DNA from: Calliopum simillimum
Lineage: Eukaryota > Arthropoda > Insecta > Diptera > Lauxaniidae
Direction of reading: 5' to 3'
DNA length: 64,000 nt
Assembly (NCBI GenBank): GCA_951812925.1
Contig: OX638372.1
Location: 70,449,407-70,513,406, forward strand
Under the pieces are notes generated by a model, which searched no databases, was not told the DNA's origin, and was given only the letters and a program-made list of their open reading frames with translations. Made by a program: the position numbers and the translations under genes. Positions 49,061-59,896 of this stretch are shown piece by piece (position 1 is the first letter of the stretch; every line of letters begins with the position of its first letter).

Positions 49061-49319
49061 CTAATTACTTACTTAAATAAACTTAACTTAAACCTTTATC
49101 TATAGAAACAATGAACCGATTTCGTTTGCCTATTTATATCGTCGGGTTGAAACTACAACTAGACATCTACGTTTTCATTGTTTTGAGAAAAACGCTTTTT
49201 AATTTTTTGAAATTTGATTTTTGTGAGAGATTTAGAAGCTTTTTGTTTTTATTTCTTATATAAAATTGGATGGGGGCTACATTATAAAAAACCGACTAGA
49301 CTGAGCCATTTAGTCCATG
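49061..49319 (+). other. AT-rich sequence between elements
   Basis: Contains ACCGATTTCGTTTGCCTATT near 49112, similar to the 3' side of the repeat at 48290. No gene seen. Confidence 0.4.
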
Positions 49320-49695
49320 AAGTCCTTATTGATTTTAACGATTTTTTTTTGCTTTCGGGATGAAATTTTGACTTTGTAATGTTCAGCAACTAGTTGTGAA
49401 ATTTTATAGCAACTATTTCTGCAGTACACACTGACTCAATTTTCCCGTTTAAGGTGTCATAAATGGCCCATATGTGGGGAATGTAGAGGGTTAAAGTTTT
49501 GTACAAAAGTATTCCGCGTAATATCCTGCATATGTTTGCTAAAAACATGATACAACTCAGATGTAAGGAACATATCGTTAAATTCATCGATTTAACACAA
49601 GAATGCGCTATTTTTGTTTTTTTCATACAGTATATTTAAAAGCTTCAAAAATCGATAAAAAAATCTGACGTTCTGGAGAAAAACGCCACGGCAGA
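49320..49695 (+). repeat. Single-arm copy of the 5570-6790 foldback family, split
   Basis: Follows the right arm of 5570-6790: GCTTTCGGGATGAAATTTTG, AATGTTCAGCAACTAGTTGT, CATATGTGGGGAATGTAGAG, then ATCGATTTAACACAAGAATG and TGGAGAAAAACGCCACG. It is cut at 49695 by the element below and resumes after 53895 with GACACGGGTATTTTTTTTAA. Confidence 0.75.
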
Positions 49696-50775
49696 CAGTG
49701 ATGCGATTAGTACAAGCTAGACGGAAAAAACTCGAAATCGAATTTTTACATTAAGAATATGAAAAAATATCAGAAAATATATAATTAACTCATAAGTAAT
49801 TTTTTATTTACCTCCGCTTTCTACATAAAATACCAAAAATCGTCAAAGAAGTCCTAAAACATGAAGTTTTCCAATTCTGTGTCCATGAAATTAGTTGCTA
49901 TTTTCACAATTTTTTTTAATTATATAAATAGTATAAATATGTATAAAACATAAACAGTATAAATAATAAAATTTATTATAAATGATATGAAGTATATGAT
50001 ATAAACATTGTTATTTGTTTACATGAGTATGAAATAAATCCTCAAATGGTTTATTTTTTTTTTTTTTTGAAAATCCTTTGTTTATTGTTTTTTTTATTTT
50101 TTTATATAATAAAACTGAAATATATATTTGCATCAGCATTAAAACAAAAGCTTATTTAATCATGTTATTAAAAAGTACTCTCGCATCCGAAAAAGTACTT
50201 TCTGAAGAGTGAAAAAAGTCCCCTCCAAAATTATCAAATATCATCACTGATACTTACTAAGCTTTATTATTAAATTAATATTTGGTTTTTGTTTTGTGTT
50301 CTCTTTTATGCAACTCATTTGCTTCAAAGAGAATATAAGATTCGAATATAAATTTCGTTATTGCAGATTTGTTCGTTAGTTATGGTGCAAGATATATTTC
50401 AGTTGTATGGGAGGTAACACGCCCACTTGTCCAACAGTACTCAAATTTTTTATAGACTTCAGAAACTACATAAAACCCATAAACTACAAATTGTGTAGGA
50501 GGGATGTATGTACCTTGGTCCGCTTTTCAGTTTTTTCAATCTGCTGGATTTTCCAAAAAAGTTTCTTTAGTTTTTTGATTAAGTTATATTTCTACAAATG
50601 CTTTCAGCATCAAATGACGTGACAATGATATCTCTATGTCTTACCATTGAGTAGAAATATTACTTTTTACATTCCTATCTCAAACGGTCCAAAACACACC
50701 ATGCAAGTGTACCTTGGACTATAAAAAATAAAAGAATACAGTGTATAGAGATAATAAATTATGAAAGAATCATTT

Positions 50776-52502
50776 ATTATGTAATCGAAAGTAACATTTT
50801 TTTCAATAAAAAAAAAATTAATCATATTATGGCTTCCTAGTTGCCCGTCAAAAAAGCTCACTGGTAAATAAGCAAAGGTCCAAGGTACACACAGACAGCA
50901 TGTTTTAAAAACTGTCAGCACCCATAACATACATTAATTAAAACATCTAAAACACACTAAAAGCTTAAAACAATAACTTAACTTCTTTTCTGTAGCGGAA
51001 TTCCCAAACGAGTTAAAGACAATTGCGTTATCGTTAACTGCTGTTAACAACATTGTCGTTAAATCGTATTCTGAAACAATTGAAAAACAAAATTTGTCTT
51101 TAATTTTGAAGTTTGTCATCGGTACTTAACGGAATTTTTTGTTAAATGAAACGTGAAATTTTTTGTATCGTTTAGCTTTAAAAGCAACATTTGTTAATTA
51201 TAACGTAAAATGTATATGGGTTTTTAGATGTAGGTAGGATGGTTTTTAACCGATTGCTAAATTATAAATACCACTAAAAAGAATTTTGCTCAACCCTTAT
51301 CCCTTGGGACCTTATTTTGTACTATATATTAAAGACCCTTAAAAATGCTAATATTGCAAGGTATATAAGATATTTCTTTGAAATTTGGTGGATGGCCACG
51401 CCTACATTTTGTGGTCGAATGATTACGCAACTCAACATCTTTTATCTCGCAAACTATAGTTAGTGCCATGTAGAATTTTTGCACTAACATTTCTTTAAGA
51501 AATATAAGTTTTTCGTATCCTAACTCGTTTCTGATATTTTTGAGAAAACTACCATAAAAATATTAAAACTTTGAACCATATCGGGCACTAGACAAACTTT
51601 AAAGCTATACCATAATTTCCAGTGCTATTTTTTAGTTGAAATCTCACTTTACGAATTCTTAGCCATTAAACTAAGGGCATTTCTCAACACCATAAAAAGG
51701 ATTAATGATTTAACGATAAACATGATATGTTTGCCATACAATCCACTTTGATAAAATTTAGTATATAGATGCCAAATATGAAATCCATAGACTGGTAGAA
51801 AAATAGGGGTTATCAGATAAATGATACTTTCGCCGTTTCATGATTGGACAATTTAACACTTTGTCTATTAAAACCTAGAAGAGAAACTACTGTAGGACTG
51901 TGAATGGTATGGAATGATAAAAAAATCAACCGCCACAGATTCTGACAACATCCAGTCTTGTTATTTGACTTGCAAGAACCTTGCGCAGCTGCTAGTACTC
52001 ATATTAAGCAATCTCAAAAAATTTAAGGATTTTGTTAGTGATTGTTGGTTTTATTAAAAATAATCTGCGTCCCTAGAAAATTTCGAAAAACGTATCTTGC
52101 TTCTGTGGAACCTCACGCCAGCACGTACGTTATCCGTTGACAGATTTTGATAGCTCACAGGTTGTCAGGCTCGCCATACATGTGTTTATCGACATGTAAC
52201 GTCTATTTGCTGTTAGGAATTTATGCTCCCGATATGGTGGTTTTCTATTTGTACCTAAGCCAATGTATTCTTTGGCCAAACCGAAATCTTGATTAATATT
52301 TTTTAATTTCTTTTAATATTTTTTTTTTTGTATATTTATTTTTATTTCAATTGTCAAATCTCAGTGTTGTCCTATTTTTAAAAATTTTTAACGATGTTTT
52401 TGTTAAAATTTTTTAAAACATAATTGTTGTTAATTATTATTTCGGGAATACAACAATCGTTAGCGCAAGCCAAAAAAATTGTTAGTTAACAATATCTTTA
52501 AC
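50776..52502. other. Insert within element copy a, no gene
   Basis: AT-rich. Contains GTAGCGGAATTCCCAAACGA at 50993, inverted at 53439-53458 (TTTGGGAATTCCGCTAC) on the far side of the Tc1-type element, so the insert has its own inverted repeat. A motif copy GGTCCAAGGTACAC is at 50877. 52040-52300 has GC-richer patches without a recognised ORF. Confidence 0.5.
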
Positions 52503-52504
52503 TA

Positions 52505-53417
52505 CAGTCTGTTAAATAAGAGCGTGGTCACGATTACTCGCGATCGGTAAAGTATAATGCTGTAATTTTTTTTTCTCACACAGAGGGCAGTATTGTCCTT
52601 CATGCTTCGTGAAAGTGAATCAGCTGACCACTGTTTTCAATGCGTTCTCAGCATTTTTCCAAAATGAGTACCGCGTACGCGTCGCGCTTTGAAGCCGTTT
52701 TTTTGTGTTTGCACCCCAAAGGTCCCAAAATGACCCAAGCGGCGGCTGCGAAGTATATGCAAAAGTCGAAACAGTTTGTGAGTAAGTGGGTGAATCGCTT
52801 CAAAGAAGTAAAAAATGTCGATGACTTTCCAAATCGCGGGTCTGTCGGTGTAGTGACGGAAAAACAGGAAAAACTGATCTGTGCTCTATTTTCGAAAAAT
52901 CCAACATTAACTTTGCGTGAAGGTGCTTCGAAATTGTCCCAAAAAGGTTTGAATATCTCCCACGGAACTATTCGTAATCATTTGATTGCAAATAGTGTGA
53001 AATACCGAAGTACTTTGCAAAAACCGATGCTCAGTGAAAAACATGTCCAAAAACGTCTTGAATGGGCCAAAGACAATTTGGATCGTGACTGGGGCAACGT
53101 TATCTTCACTGATGAATCCTCTTTTTGGGCCTTTCCTATCATCAGGCATGCCTGGACCAACCGACCCTGCAACTTGAAACAGCTGGTTCGACGCATTCAC
53201 AAAATTTGGAGGTCGTTTTCAGAAGAGTATGCGCAAAATCTTGTTCAAAGTATGTCGCGAAGATGTCAAGCTATAATTGATGCTGGGGGTGATTGGACCT
53301 GCTATTAATGTATTTGCATTGAAGTTTTCGATCAAATAAATCAATATTAAAAAGAATTTTCGCAATGGGTATTTTCATTTTCTCACAACAATGACCACGC
53401 TCTTATTTAACAGACTG
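52505..53417 (+). mobile_element. Internally deleted Tc1-type transposon
   Basis: TIRs of 26 bp (CAGTCTGTTAAATAAGAGCG then TGGTCA, inverted exactly at the right end) flanked by TA at 52503-52504 and 53418-53419. 913 bp against about 1.3-1.6 kb for complete Tc1-type elements. Confidence 0.95.
52664..53308 (+). pseudogene. Tc1-type transposase with internal deletion, frame open
   Basis: Starts MSTAYASRFEAVFLCLHPKG; an upstream in-frame Met at 52640 is also possible. The N-terminal paired-like DNA-binding domain is complete (KMTQAAAAKYMQKSKQFVSK-like helix, then FPNRGSVG as the linker and LTLREGASKLSQKGLNISHG as the second helix-turn-helix). The first catalytic Asp is in NVIFTDESSFW. After HAWTNRPCNL the sequence jumps to the C-terminal end (AQNLVQSMSRRCQAIIDAGG, DWTCY), so the second and third catalytic residues are gone while the frame stays open for about 215 codons. 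Such a protein could bind TIRs but not cut them, i.e. a potential repressor form; that is inference. Confidence 0.88.
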
Positions 53418-53576
53418 TAACGACGAGTTTGTTTGCTTGTTTGGGAATTCCGCTACTGATGTTGTAAAACTGAAATATTTCAATAGTGCAGGCAAATTAG
53501 GTATTCATTTCTAATTTTGTTGAACATGCACTTGAACCGAGGTACACTCGGACCAAGGTACATATATCTCCCCTAA

Positions 53577-54305
53577 TCGTAGCTTATTCCGTTTTTAAGG
53601 TATAGCCCAAAATATATTCCAGTTGTATGGGAGGTACCACGCCCACTTGTCCAACTGCGCTCAAATTTTTTATAAATTTAAGAAACTACATAAAACCTAT
53701 GCACCTAAAATTTTGTAACCATAGCTCGTTCCGTTTTTAAGATATAGCGCAAAATGTAAAAAAGTTGAATGAGAGGTGCCACACCCACTTGTCCAAAATT
53801 TCTGAAATAGTTTTTTTGTACTTTCCCATTACCAAATCATAAAAAACTGCAAAAAAATAGTTTTTTCCGTCTAGCATGTACTAATCGCATCACTGTGCGA
53901 CACGGGTATTTTTTTTAAAGCCAACGGTCCATTCAGTACGTCGAATACGTCACGTCGTTTTTTTCAACTGACTGCGACGCACAGTGATGCGATTAGGACA
54001 TGCTAGACGGAAAAAACTATTTTTTTTGCAGTTTTTTATGTTTTAGGTGTGGGAAAGTACAAAAAAAATTATTTCAGAATTTATGGATAAGTGGGTGTGG
54101 CACCTCCCATACAACTTATTTACATTTTGGGCTATATCTTAAAAACGGAACGAGCTATGGTTACAAAATTTTAGGTGCATAGGTTTTATGTAGTTTCTTA
54201 AATTTATAAAAAATTTGAGCGCAGTTGGACAAGTGGGCGTGGTACCTCCCATACAACTGGAATATATTTTGGGCTATATCTTAAAAACGGAATAAGCTAC
54301 GATTA
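53577..54305. repeat. Palindrome formed by abutting inverted copies a and b
   Basis: 53577-53895 and 53982-54305 are inverted matches (CCACGCCCACTTGTCCAACT against AGTTGGACAAGTGGGCGTGG and so on) because two copies of the same element sit end to end in opposite orientation, 86 bp apart. The centre contains the start of another element (GCCAACGGTCCATTCAGTAC). Confidence 0.8.
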
Positions 54306-56284
54306 GGGCAGATATGTGATTCTTTCATAATTTATTACCTATATACATTGTATTCTCTTTTATTTTTTATAGTCCAAGGTACACTTGCATGGTGTACTTT
54401 GGACCTTTTGAGATTGGAATGAAAAAAGTAATATTTCTACTCAATGGTAAGACATAGAGATATCATTGTCACGTCAATTGATGCTGAAAGCATTGTAGAA
54501 ATATAACTTAATCAAAAAACTAAAGAAACTTTTTTGGAAAATCCTGCAAATTGAAAAAACTGAAAAGCGGACCAAGGTACAACCATCTCCCCTACACAAT
54601 TTGTAGTTTATGGGTTTTATGTAGTTTCTGAAGTCTATAAAAAATTTGAGTACTGTTGGACAAGTGGGCGTGTTACCTCCCATACAACTGAAATATATCT
54701 TGCACCATAACTAACGAACAAATCTGCAATAACGAAATTTATATTCGAATCTTATATTCTCTTTGAAGCAAATGAGTTGCATAAAAGAGAACACAAAACA
54801 AAAACCAAATATTAATTTAATAATAAAGCTTAGTAAGTATCAGTGATGATATTTGATAATTTTGGAGGGGACTTTTTTCACTCTTCAGAAAGTACTTTTT
54901 CGGATGCGAGAGTACTTTTTAATAACATGATTAAATAAGCTTTTGTTTTAATGCTGACGCAAATATATATTTCAGTTTTATTATATAAAAAAAAATAAAA
55001 AAAACAATAAACAAAGGATTTTCAAAAAAAAAAAAATAAACCATTTGAGGATTTATTTCATACTCATGTAAACAAATAACAATATTTATATCATATACTT
55101 CATATCATTTATAATAAGTTTTATTATTTATACTTTTTATTTTTCATACATATTTATACTATTTATATAATTAAATATAATTTATTTATATTATCTTAAT
55201 TTATTAATAATATTTATTGCTTTTCTCGGGCTATCTGCGTTTATTTTTTATAATTTTTGTTTCTATAATTAATTTTTTTTTTCTGTGTATTAACATAACG
55301 TGTTGTGTTTGTTATGTTACCCGAATTAGAGCTCAAAGTAATGAAATTACCCAAAAACCATTCATAATATTTAGAAAAAATATTCGGAACCTGGATTTGA
55401 AATTTAATTTAATAGCATTTTTAGGACAATCAAATAGGTTGAAAAAAAAAATACAATGTCAAGTTTGCGCACTTAGGCACTCCTAGTGCTTAAAGAAGAC
55501 ATAATACTCATTTGAAAAAAAAAAGTTTGGTGAAAATATCAAGTGGCCATTTTTTTTTTAATTACCAAAATATTTAACCAAATTTTTCGTTTTTAAGACT
55601 GATTAACACTTCACTAAAATAGGTCTTTTTTTTATTGCGTGTATTTTTTTTTTTCTCAGTGTAAAAATATTGTGTGTTATATTACAAAAATTCAACTCCC
55701 ATAAAAAGTCTCATCGCAGACAATACGGTCAGAGCCTAATTAATACAGTTATATTTAGTACCATCATATAGATTAAGAAAAAAGTCAAAGGTAAATTTGC
55801 GCACTTAGGCATTCCCAGGGTTTAAAGTCGACATAACACTGATTAAATAAAGAAAGTTTGGTAGAAATATGGAGTGGCCATTTTTTTTTTTTTTTGTTTT
55901 TTTTCAAAATGTTTTGCAGAATTTGGCGTTTTTACACATTTATCTCCCTAAATTCTATTCTATAGCACCAACATTTAAAAGATTTGATATTTATTTCCAT
56001 TAAAAATATTTTGGCCGTAATGTGTGCCGATTTTCAACTTTTTTCGATATTGGGAAGTATTAAAAAAAAATTGTGAAAATAGCAACTAATTTCATGGACA
56101 CAAAATTGGAAAACTTCATGTTTTAGACCGACTTTGACGATTTTTGGTATTTTATGTAGAAAGCGGAGGGAAATAAAAAATTACTTATGAGTTAATTATA
56201 TATTTTCTGATATTTTTTCATATTCGGAATGTAAAAATTCGATTTCGAGTTTTTTCCGTCTAGCTTATACTGATCGCATCACTG
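53982..56284. mobile_element. Element family B, copy b, with perfect 9-bp target duplication
   Basis: The ends are CAGTGATGCGATTAGGACAT and the inverse of CAGTGATGCGATCAGTATAA. Flanked by TGCGACGCA at 53973-53981 and 56285-56293, a perfect 9-bp direct repeat. A 9-bp duplication with long arms would fit the Mutator-like (MULE) superfamily. Compared with copy a it has about 0.9 kb extra at 55175-56068. Motif GGACCAAGGTACAC occurs at 54372, 54392 (inverse) and 54568. Confidence 0.85.
55440..55910 (+). repeat. Direct repeat pair inside copy b
   Basis: About 120 bp around TTTGCGCACTTAGGCACTCC (55464 on) recurs at 55794 on as TTTGCGCACTTAGGCATTCC, each followed by AAAGAAGACATAA-like and GTGGCCATTTTTTTT blocks, 330 bp apart. 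Diverged about 20%. No function recognised. Confidence 0.65.
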
Positions 56285-56699
56285 TGCGACGCATTTGACG
56301 GAGAAGCCTGGCCCAATGAATACTTTGAAAACGGATTAAAACATCAAAATTCTTTTTATAATATTAATTTCAAATTTTAATTTTGCACAGCTCCAATAAT
56401 TTTTTATTCCAATTCTATTCCAAAAATAAAAGAGAAACCACAAAGAAAAAAAACAACAAATGAAATTGAAAATAAATTTATTTTACGATTGTCAAATCAA
56501 ACGACGTACGTCTAAAGTTGGGAGTTGGGCAACATTTGTACGTTGATTTAACGTAGACGCGTAGACGTACTGATTGGGTCGCACTTGATATAAATTTAGG
56601 ATTTTTAACTTAGCTATCAGTTGAAAAAAACGACGTGACGTGCTGAATGGACGTTGGCTTTGGAGGTATATAAATATTTTTTAAAAATTTTGAGTTTTA

Positions 56700-57265
56700 G
56701 TACTGCCGCAAGTCAATCAAACCTTACACACATCCTGGGAATATAGGGAAAAATTCAAAGTTGGATCACTGAAGTTTTTTTGATGAATTCCACTTCTCCT
56801 GAATTGGAAAATATGAAAATTAAAATCCAGACTCTTCCTACTTGCGAATAAACTGCTTTTTTCGAGGCATGTTTAAATTACCTATATTATAGTTACCTCG
56901 AAGTCTTGGAAATTGTTTTGATCAGGCCTGTTCGTTAATTTGTCCAGAGTTGGAAAATAAGAAAATTTAATCGGAACAATTCCTCATTGCGAATAAACCG
57001 AGATTAAGCGCCTTTTTTCTTGGTGTTTTTACATTATGAATATTAAATCGACCTCCAAATATTGGCACTAAAAATTTTCGATGATGTTTTGTTTGTTAGC
57101 TTCTCGTGAGTGGAATAAGGTGAATAAGTGAATCAAAAAAAACTCCTTCTTGCGAATAAGCCGGCTTTAAGCTCCTTTTTTGCCTTCAAATGTTTGAATA
57201 ATTCATACTTGTTATAACTCGCTGGAACTAAGCTCACAGTCGTTTATTTTTAAATAAGTATATGG
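56700..57265 (+). repeat. Degenerate tandem repeat, about 160-180 bp unit
   Basis: Three units share (C/A)TTGCGAATAA(A/G)C(T/C)G followed by a CTTTTTT run and an (A/T)TCGA(C/A)CTC-type segment: about 56840, 56987 and 57150. GGAAAATATGAAAAT and GGAAAATAAGAAAAT precede the first two. Decayed. Confidence 0.5.
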
Positions 57266-57519
57266 AGAAGTATTCATGGAACATACATATAAGATTGATA
57301 AATCAGCGCAAATATTATATTCTGTCAGAATTATTTTTATGTTTTTCATATTAATTTATAAATATGCTTGCCATTGTACACAATATGGAGGACCGCGCCT
57401 CTATTATTTTTACATATTCTGAATGGGCCAGTGCGTAAGAGGTCATATTCAAATCTTAACTCATAATTTTTAAGTGGTAATCTGATTCGTACCTATGCTG
57501 GCAACACTCAATACTTATT

Positions 57520-57715
57520 AGACCTATCATACATATGTTATACGGCAAAAACTAAAAATGGGAAATACCTTGCTCCCAGGAGCTTAAAAGTTTCCTATGG
57601 GTGTAAGTATCAAGCATAAAAATGTTGGTCCTTATCGGAAAATATTTCACCGTGCCCCCAGGTCGTTGAGGGTCGGAAAAACTCTATTTATAAGAAAATA
57701 TGTGGCGTTTATCGA
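57520..57715 (-). repeat. Copy of the outer part of the 24530-26740 element
   Basis: Inverse of 26560-26740: CGGCAAAAACTAAAAATGGG, GTAAGTATCAAGCATAAAAA, CCGTGCCCCCAGGTCGTTGA and TTATAAGAAAATATGTGGC. Short, single arm. Confidence 0.65.
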
Positions 57716-57969
57716 AAAAATTTGATAACATGTTAATATTATAATAAAAATCACAATTTGGACACGTTTTAGCTCTTTTATTGACTTTAACGTAACATTA
57801 TTATTATTATTTTTTTTTTTCAAAACTTCAATGTCTTTGCGGCAGAACAAAACATTAAAATAACAAAAAGTACCACATAATATTTTTTATTAAGTATATT
57901 ATGGAGCATCTTTTCGCATGTGGCCCATTTCGAAAATCGCAAAAAAAAATTCGCTCCACCCTAGTGTAC

Positions 57970-58190
57970 ACGACTACTGTAAAGCGAGAAACACATAAAA
58001 AGTATGCATGCATCAAGAATTGTCAAATTGAAGTCAAATACATGTCTGCTTATGAGAGCGCCCAGATAGAAAGCATGCTTCGAGCATACTTTCTATCTGG
58101 GCGCTCTCATAAGCAGACACGTATTTGACTTCAATTTGACAATTCTTGATGCATGCATACTTTTTATGTGTTTCTCGCTTAACTGTAACA
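57970..58190. repeat. Near-perfect palindrome, arms about 109 bp, almost no spacer
   Basis: 57971-58079 and 58080-58188 are reverse complements with only a few mismatches; the centre is GAAAGCATGCTTCGAGCATACTTTC at about 58068-58092. The outer ends are ACTGTAAAGCGAGAAACACA and TGTGTTTCTCGCTTAACTGT. The two strands encode nearly the same peptide, which explains the twin open frames on both strands. Much better conserved than other inverted repeats here. Confidence 0.92.
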
Positions 58191-58553
58191 AAACCAGCTT
58201 TTAGAAACGCAAAGTGTTTTTTAAGCGCCATCAGCAAGAAGCGCTTACATACATAGTTCAAAAGTTATGATCTTTTCATCACATCTTAGAAAAAAATTTT
58301 AGCTTTTGAATTTTTTATAACGCATAAAAATACGTTTCCAACGCAGGTATGATCTTCAAGATACGGCTAACCATTCCTTTTTGACCTTTTGAATAAATGC
58401 TGGTTCTAGATGAAGTAAATAAAATATTTATTCTGTCAATTTAGAAGGCAGTAGTTTAGTAGGTTCATACAGAAACTCTTATGAGTTGTCAAATATGGCA
58501 ACTCTGATAGTGTGAATGTAAATTTATTACACAACTCCGTCGGAAATCGGTCT

Positions 58554-59525
58554 ACTCCAAAACTATACACAGTGTGGACAATTTTTATATAATTCCAAAA
58601 TTATATATGCAAATATATCATTTTTGTAATAAAGTAATTTTTAGCGATTACTTATACCTCTTGCCTTCATAATTGCATCAATAGTTATGATTTTTAATTT
58701 TCATAAATGCTTTATTAAATTATTTTAAAAAGAGCTTACATTTGTCCACACTAGCCCCGTATAAGGGGCTAATGTGGACACCATAAGAAACTTGATAATT
58801 CATACAAAAACGTTAAGAAAGAGTTCAATACATGTTTATTCAAGAAAATAATGATGTAATACAAATAATAATACAAATAAAAAATTAACTGCCATCCCAT
58901 GTTGTATTTGGATAAATTTATATCAAACTTCATATAACTTGCTGATCGCGATGTTTCCGACAGTTGTTGTGGTTGTAGCAGCTTTGCCACTATTTTATTT
59001 CGGTAAATTTCGCTGGTATCCGGTAAATCGGGATACGTGAGTCTGTCGTTCTTTCTTTTTAGTAACGTACTCTCTTGGAACGGCTTTTAGAAATGGTCTG
59101 ACGATTTCTGGAGTCATTTCAGCTGCTGCGGACATATCCACGCTAGCCCCATTTCAGTTATCCACACTAGCCCCTTCATGTCTTTTTAAGCAAAAATATT
59201 TTTTTTTTAATCTTACGGTAAAGTTCTTCAAAAATAATTTTAATGGTTTAAATAAACACTATATTAAGTTGTATTATCTATTAACACTACAGCAGAAGAA
59301 TAATTAGTTTAAAAGTATCGCTGAAATTACGAAACAACAAAAAAATTACTTTTTGCCGCCTAAAACACGTTCGGTCACGTTATCATGGAAAGCTGAACTG
59401 TCAACAAATGAATTTTTTTTTGGTGATGCAGAGTGCAAATACCAACTTGAAAAATATAAAACAGAAACAAAAAATTCAAAATGGCGCGAGAATTTGAATT
59501 TGTCCACACTAGCCCCCCCCTCCCC
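58554..59525 (+). repeat. Element family A, copy 2
   Basis: Inverse of 47192-49058 without the insertion. The right end GTCCACACTAGCCCCCCCCT then CCCC is followed by TA at 59526-59527; the left end is degraded (CACAGTGTGGACAATTTTTA at 58568). Motif copies lie at 58744 and 58765 (facing each other as a small palindrome), 59136, 59160 and 59502. No transposase. Confidence 0.8.
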
Positions 59526-59569
59526 TATCATCATTATTCTTAAGATAAACAAAGTTGAAGAGTGACTCT

Positions 59570-59880
59570 CTCTGCATTCGCTTGGAATAGTTGCGAGTCA
59601 AATCGAAAACCCAAAGAATATCAACTATTCCTTTGCGCATTCGCTTGGAATAGTTGCGAATGTCAACTGCTGCATTCGCTTAGAGTAGTTGCGAGTCAGT
59701 ACTTAAACTAGTTTGGGGTTAAGACATAAGAACTAGATCTCTCAACAAATTCGCTTGGATAGTTGCAAGTGCATCCATTCAGGTAAGTTGAATACTAGGA
59801 TTAGTTTGAAACTAGTTTGGAACCAGAACTTTGATATAGACTAACTCGCACCTTCCTACAGGGAAATGATTCATCAGAAG
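59570..59880 (+). repeat. Short tandem-like repeat of TTCGCTTGGAATAGTTGCGA
   Basis: Copies at about 59577, 59639, 59674 (TTCGCTTAGAGTAGTTGCGA) and 59749 (TTCGCTTGGATAGTTGCAA), irregularly spaced by 35-75 bp, with ACTAGTTTGG at 59709 and 59813. No gene. Confidence 0.65.
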
Positions 59881-59896
59881 AAAACTCATACGTATA

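Larger units (their letters stand above)
49696..53895. mobile_element. Element family B, copy a (with 2.8 kb of inserted DNA)
   Basis: The ends are CAGTGATGCGATTAGTACAA and the inverse of CAGTGATGCGATTAGTACAT. It is the same family as copy b (53982-56284) in opposite orientation: 49696-50775 matches 54315-56284 and 53563-53895 matches 53982-54314. The 2.8 kb between 50776 and 53562 is absent from copy b and contains a Tc1-type element. Carries the iterated motif GGACCAAGGTACAC. No own transposase seen. Confidence 0.8.
53920..56660. repeat. Small TIR element split by copy b
   Basis: The left end GCCAACGGTCCATTCAGTAC with GTCACGTCGTTTTTTTCAAC (53920-53972) is inverted at 56615-56660 (GTTGAAAAAAACGACGTGAC, GCTGAATGGACGTTGGC). 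Removing copy b and one 9-bp duplicate restores an element of about 440 bp. This fixes the order of events: this element first, copy b later. Confidence 0.75.

Noticed and set aside
58034..58261. Twin 75-codon frames on both strands (57901-58128 and 58034-58261)
   Set aside because: They are the same sequence read from both strands of a palindrome.
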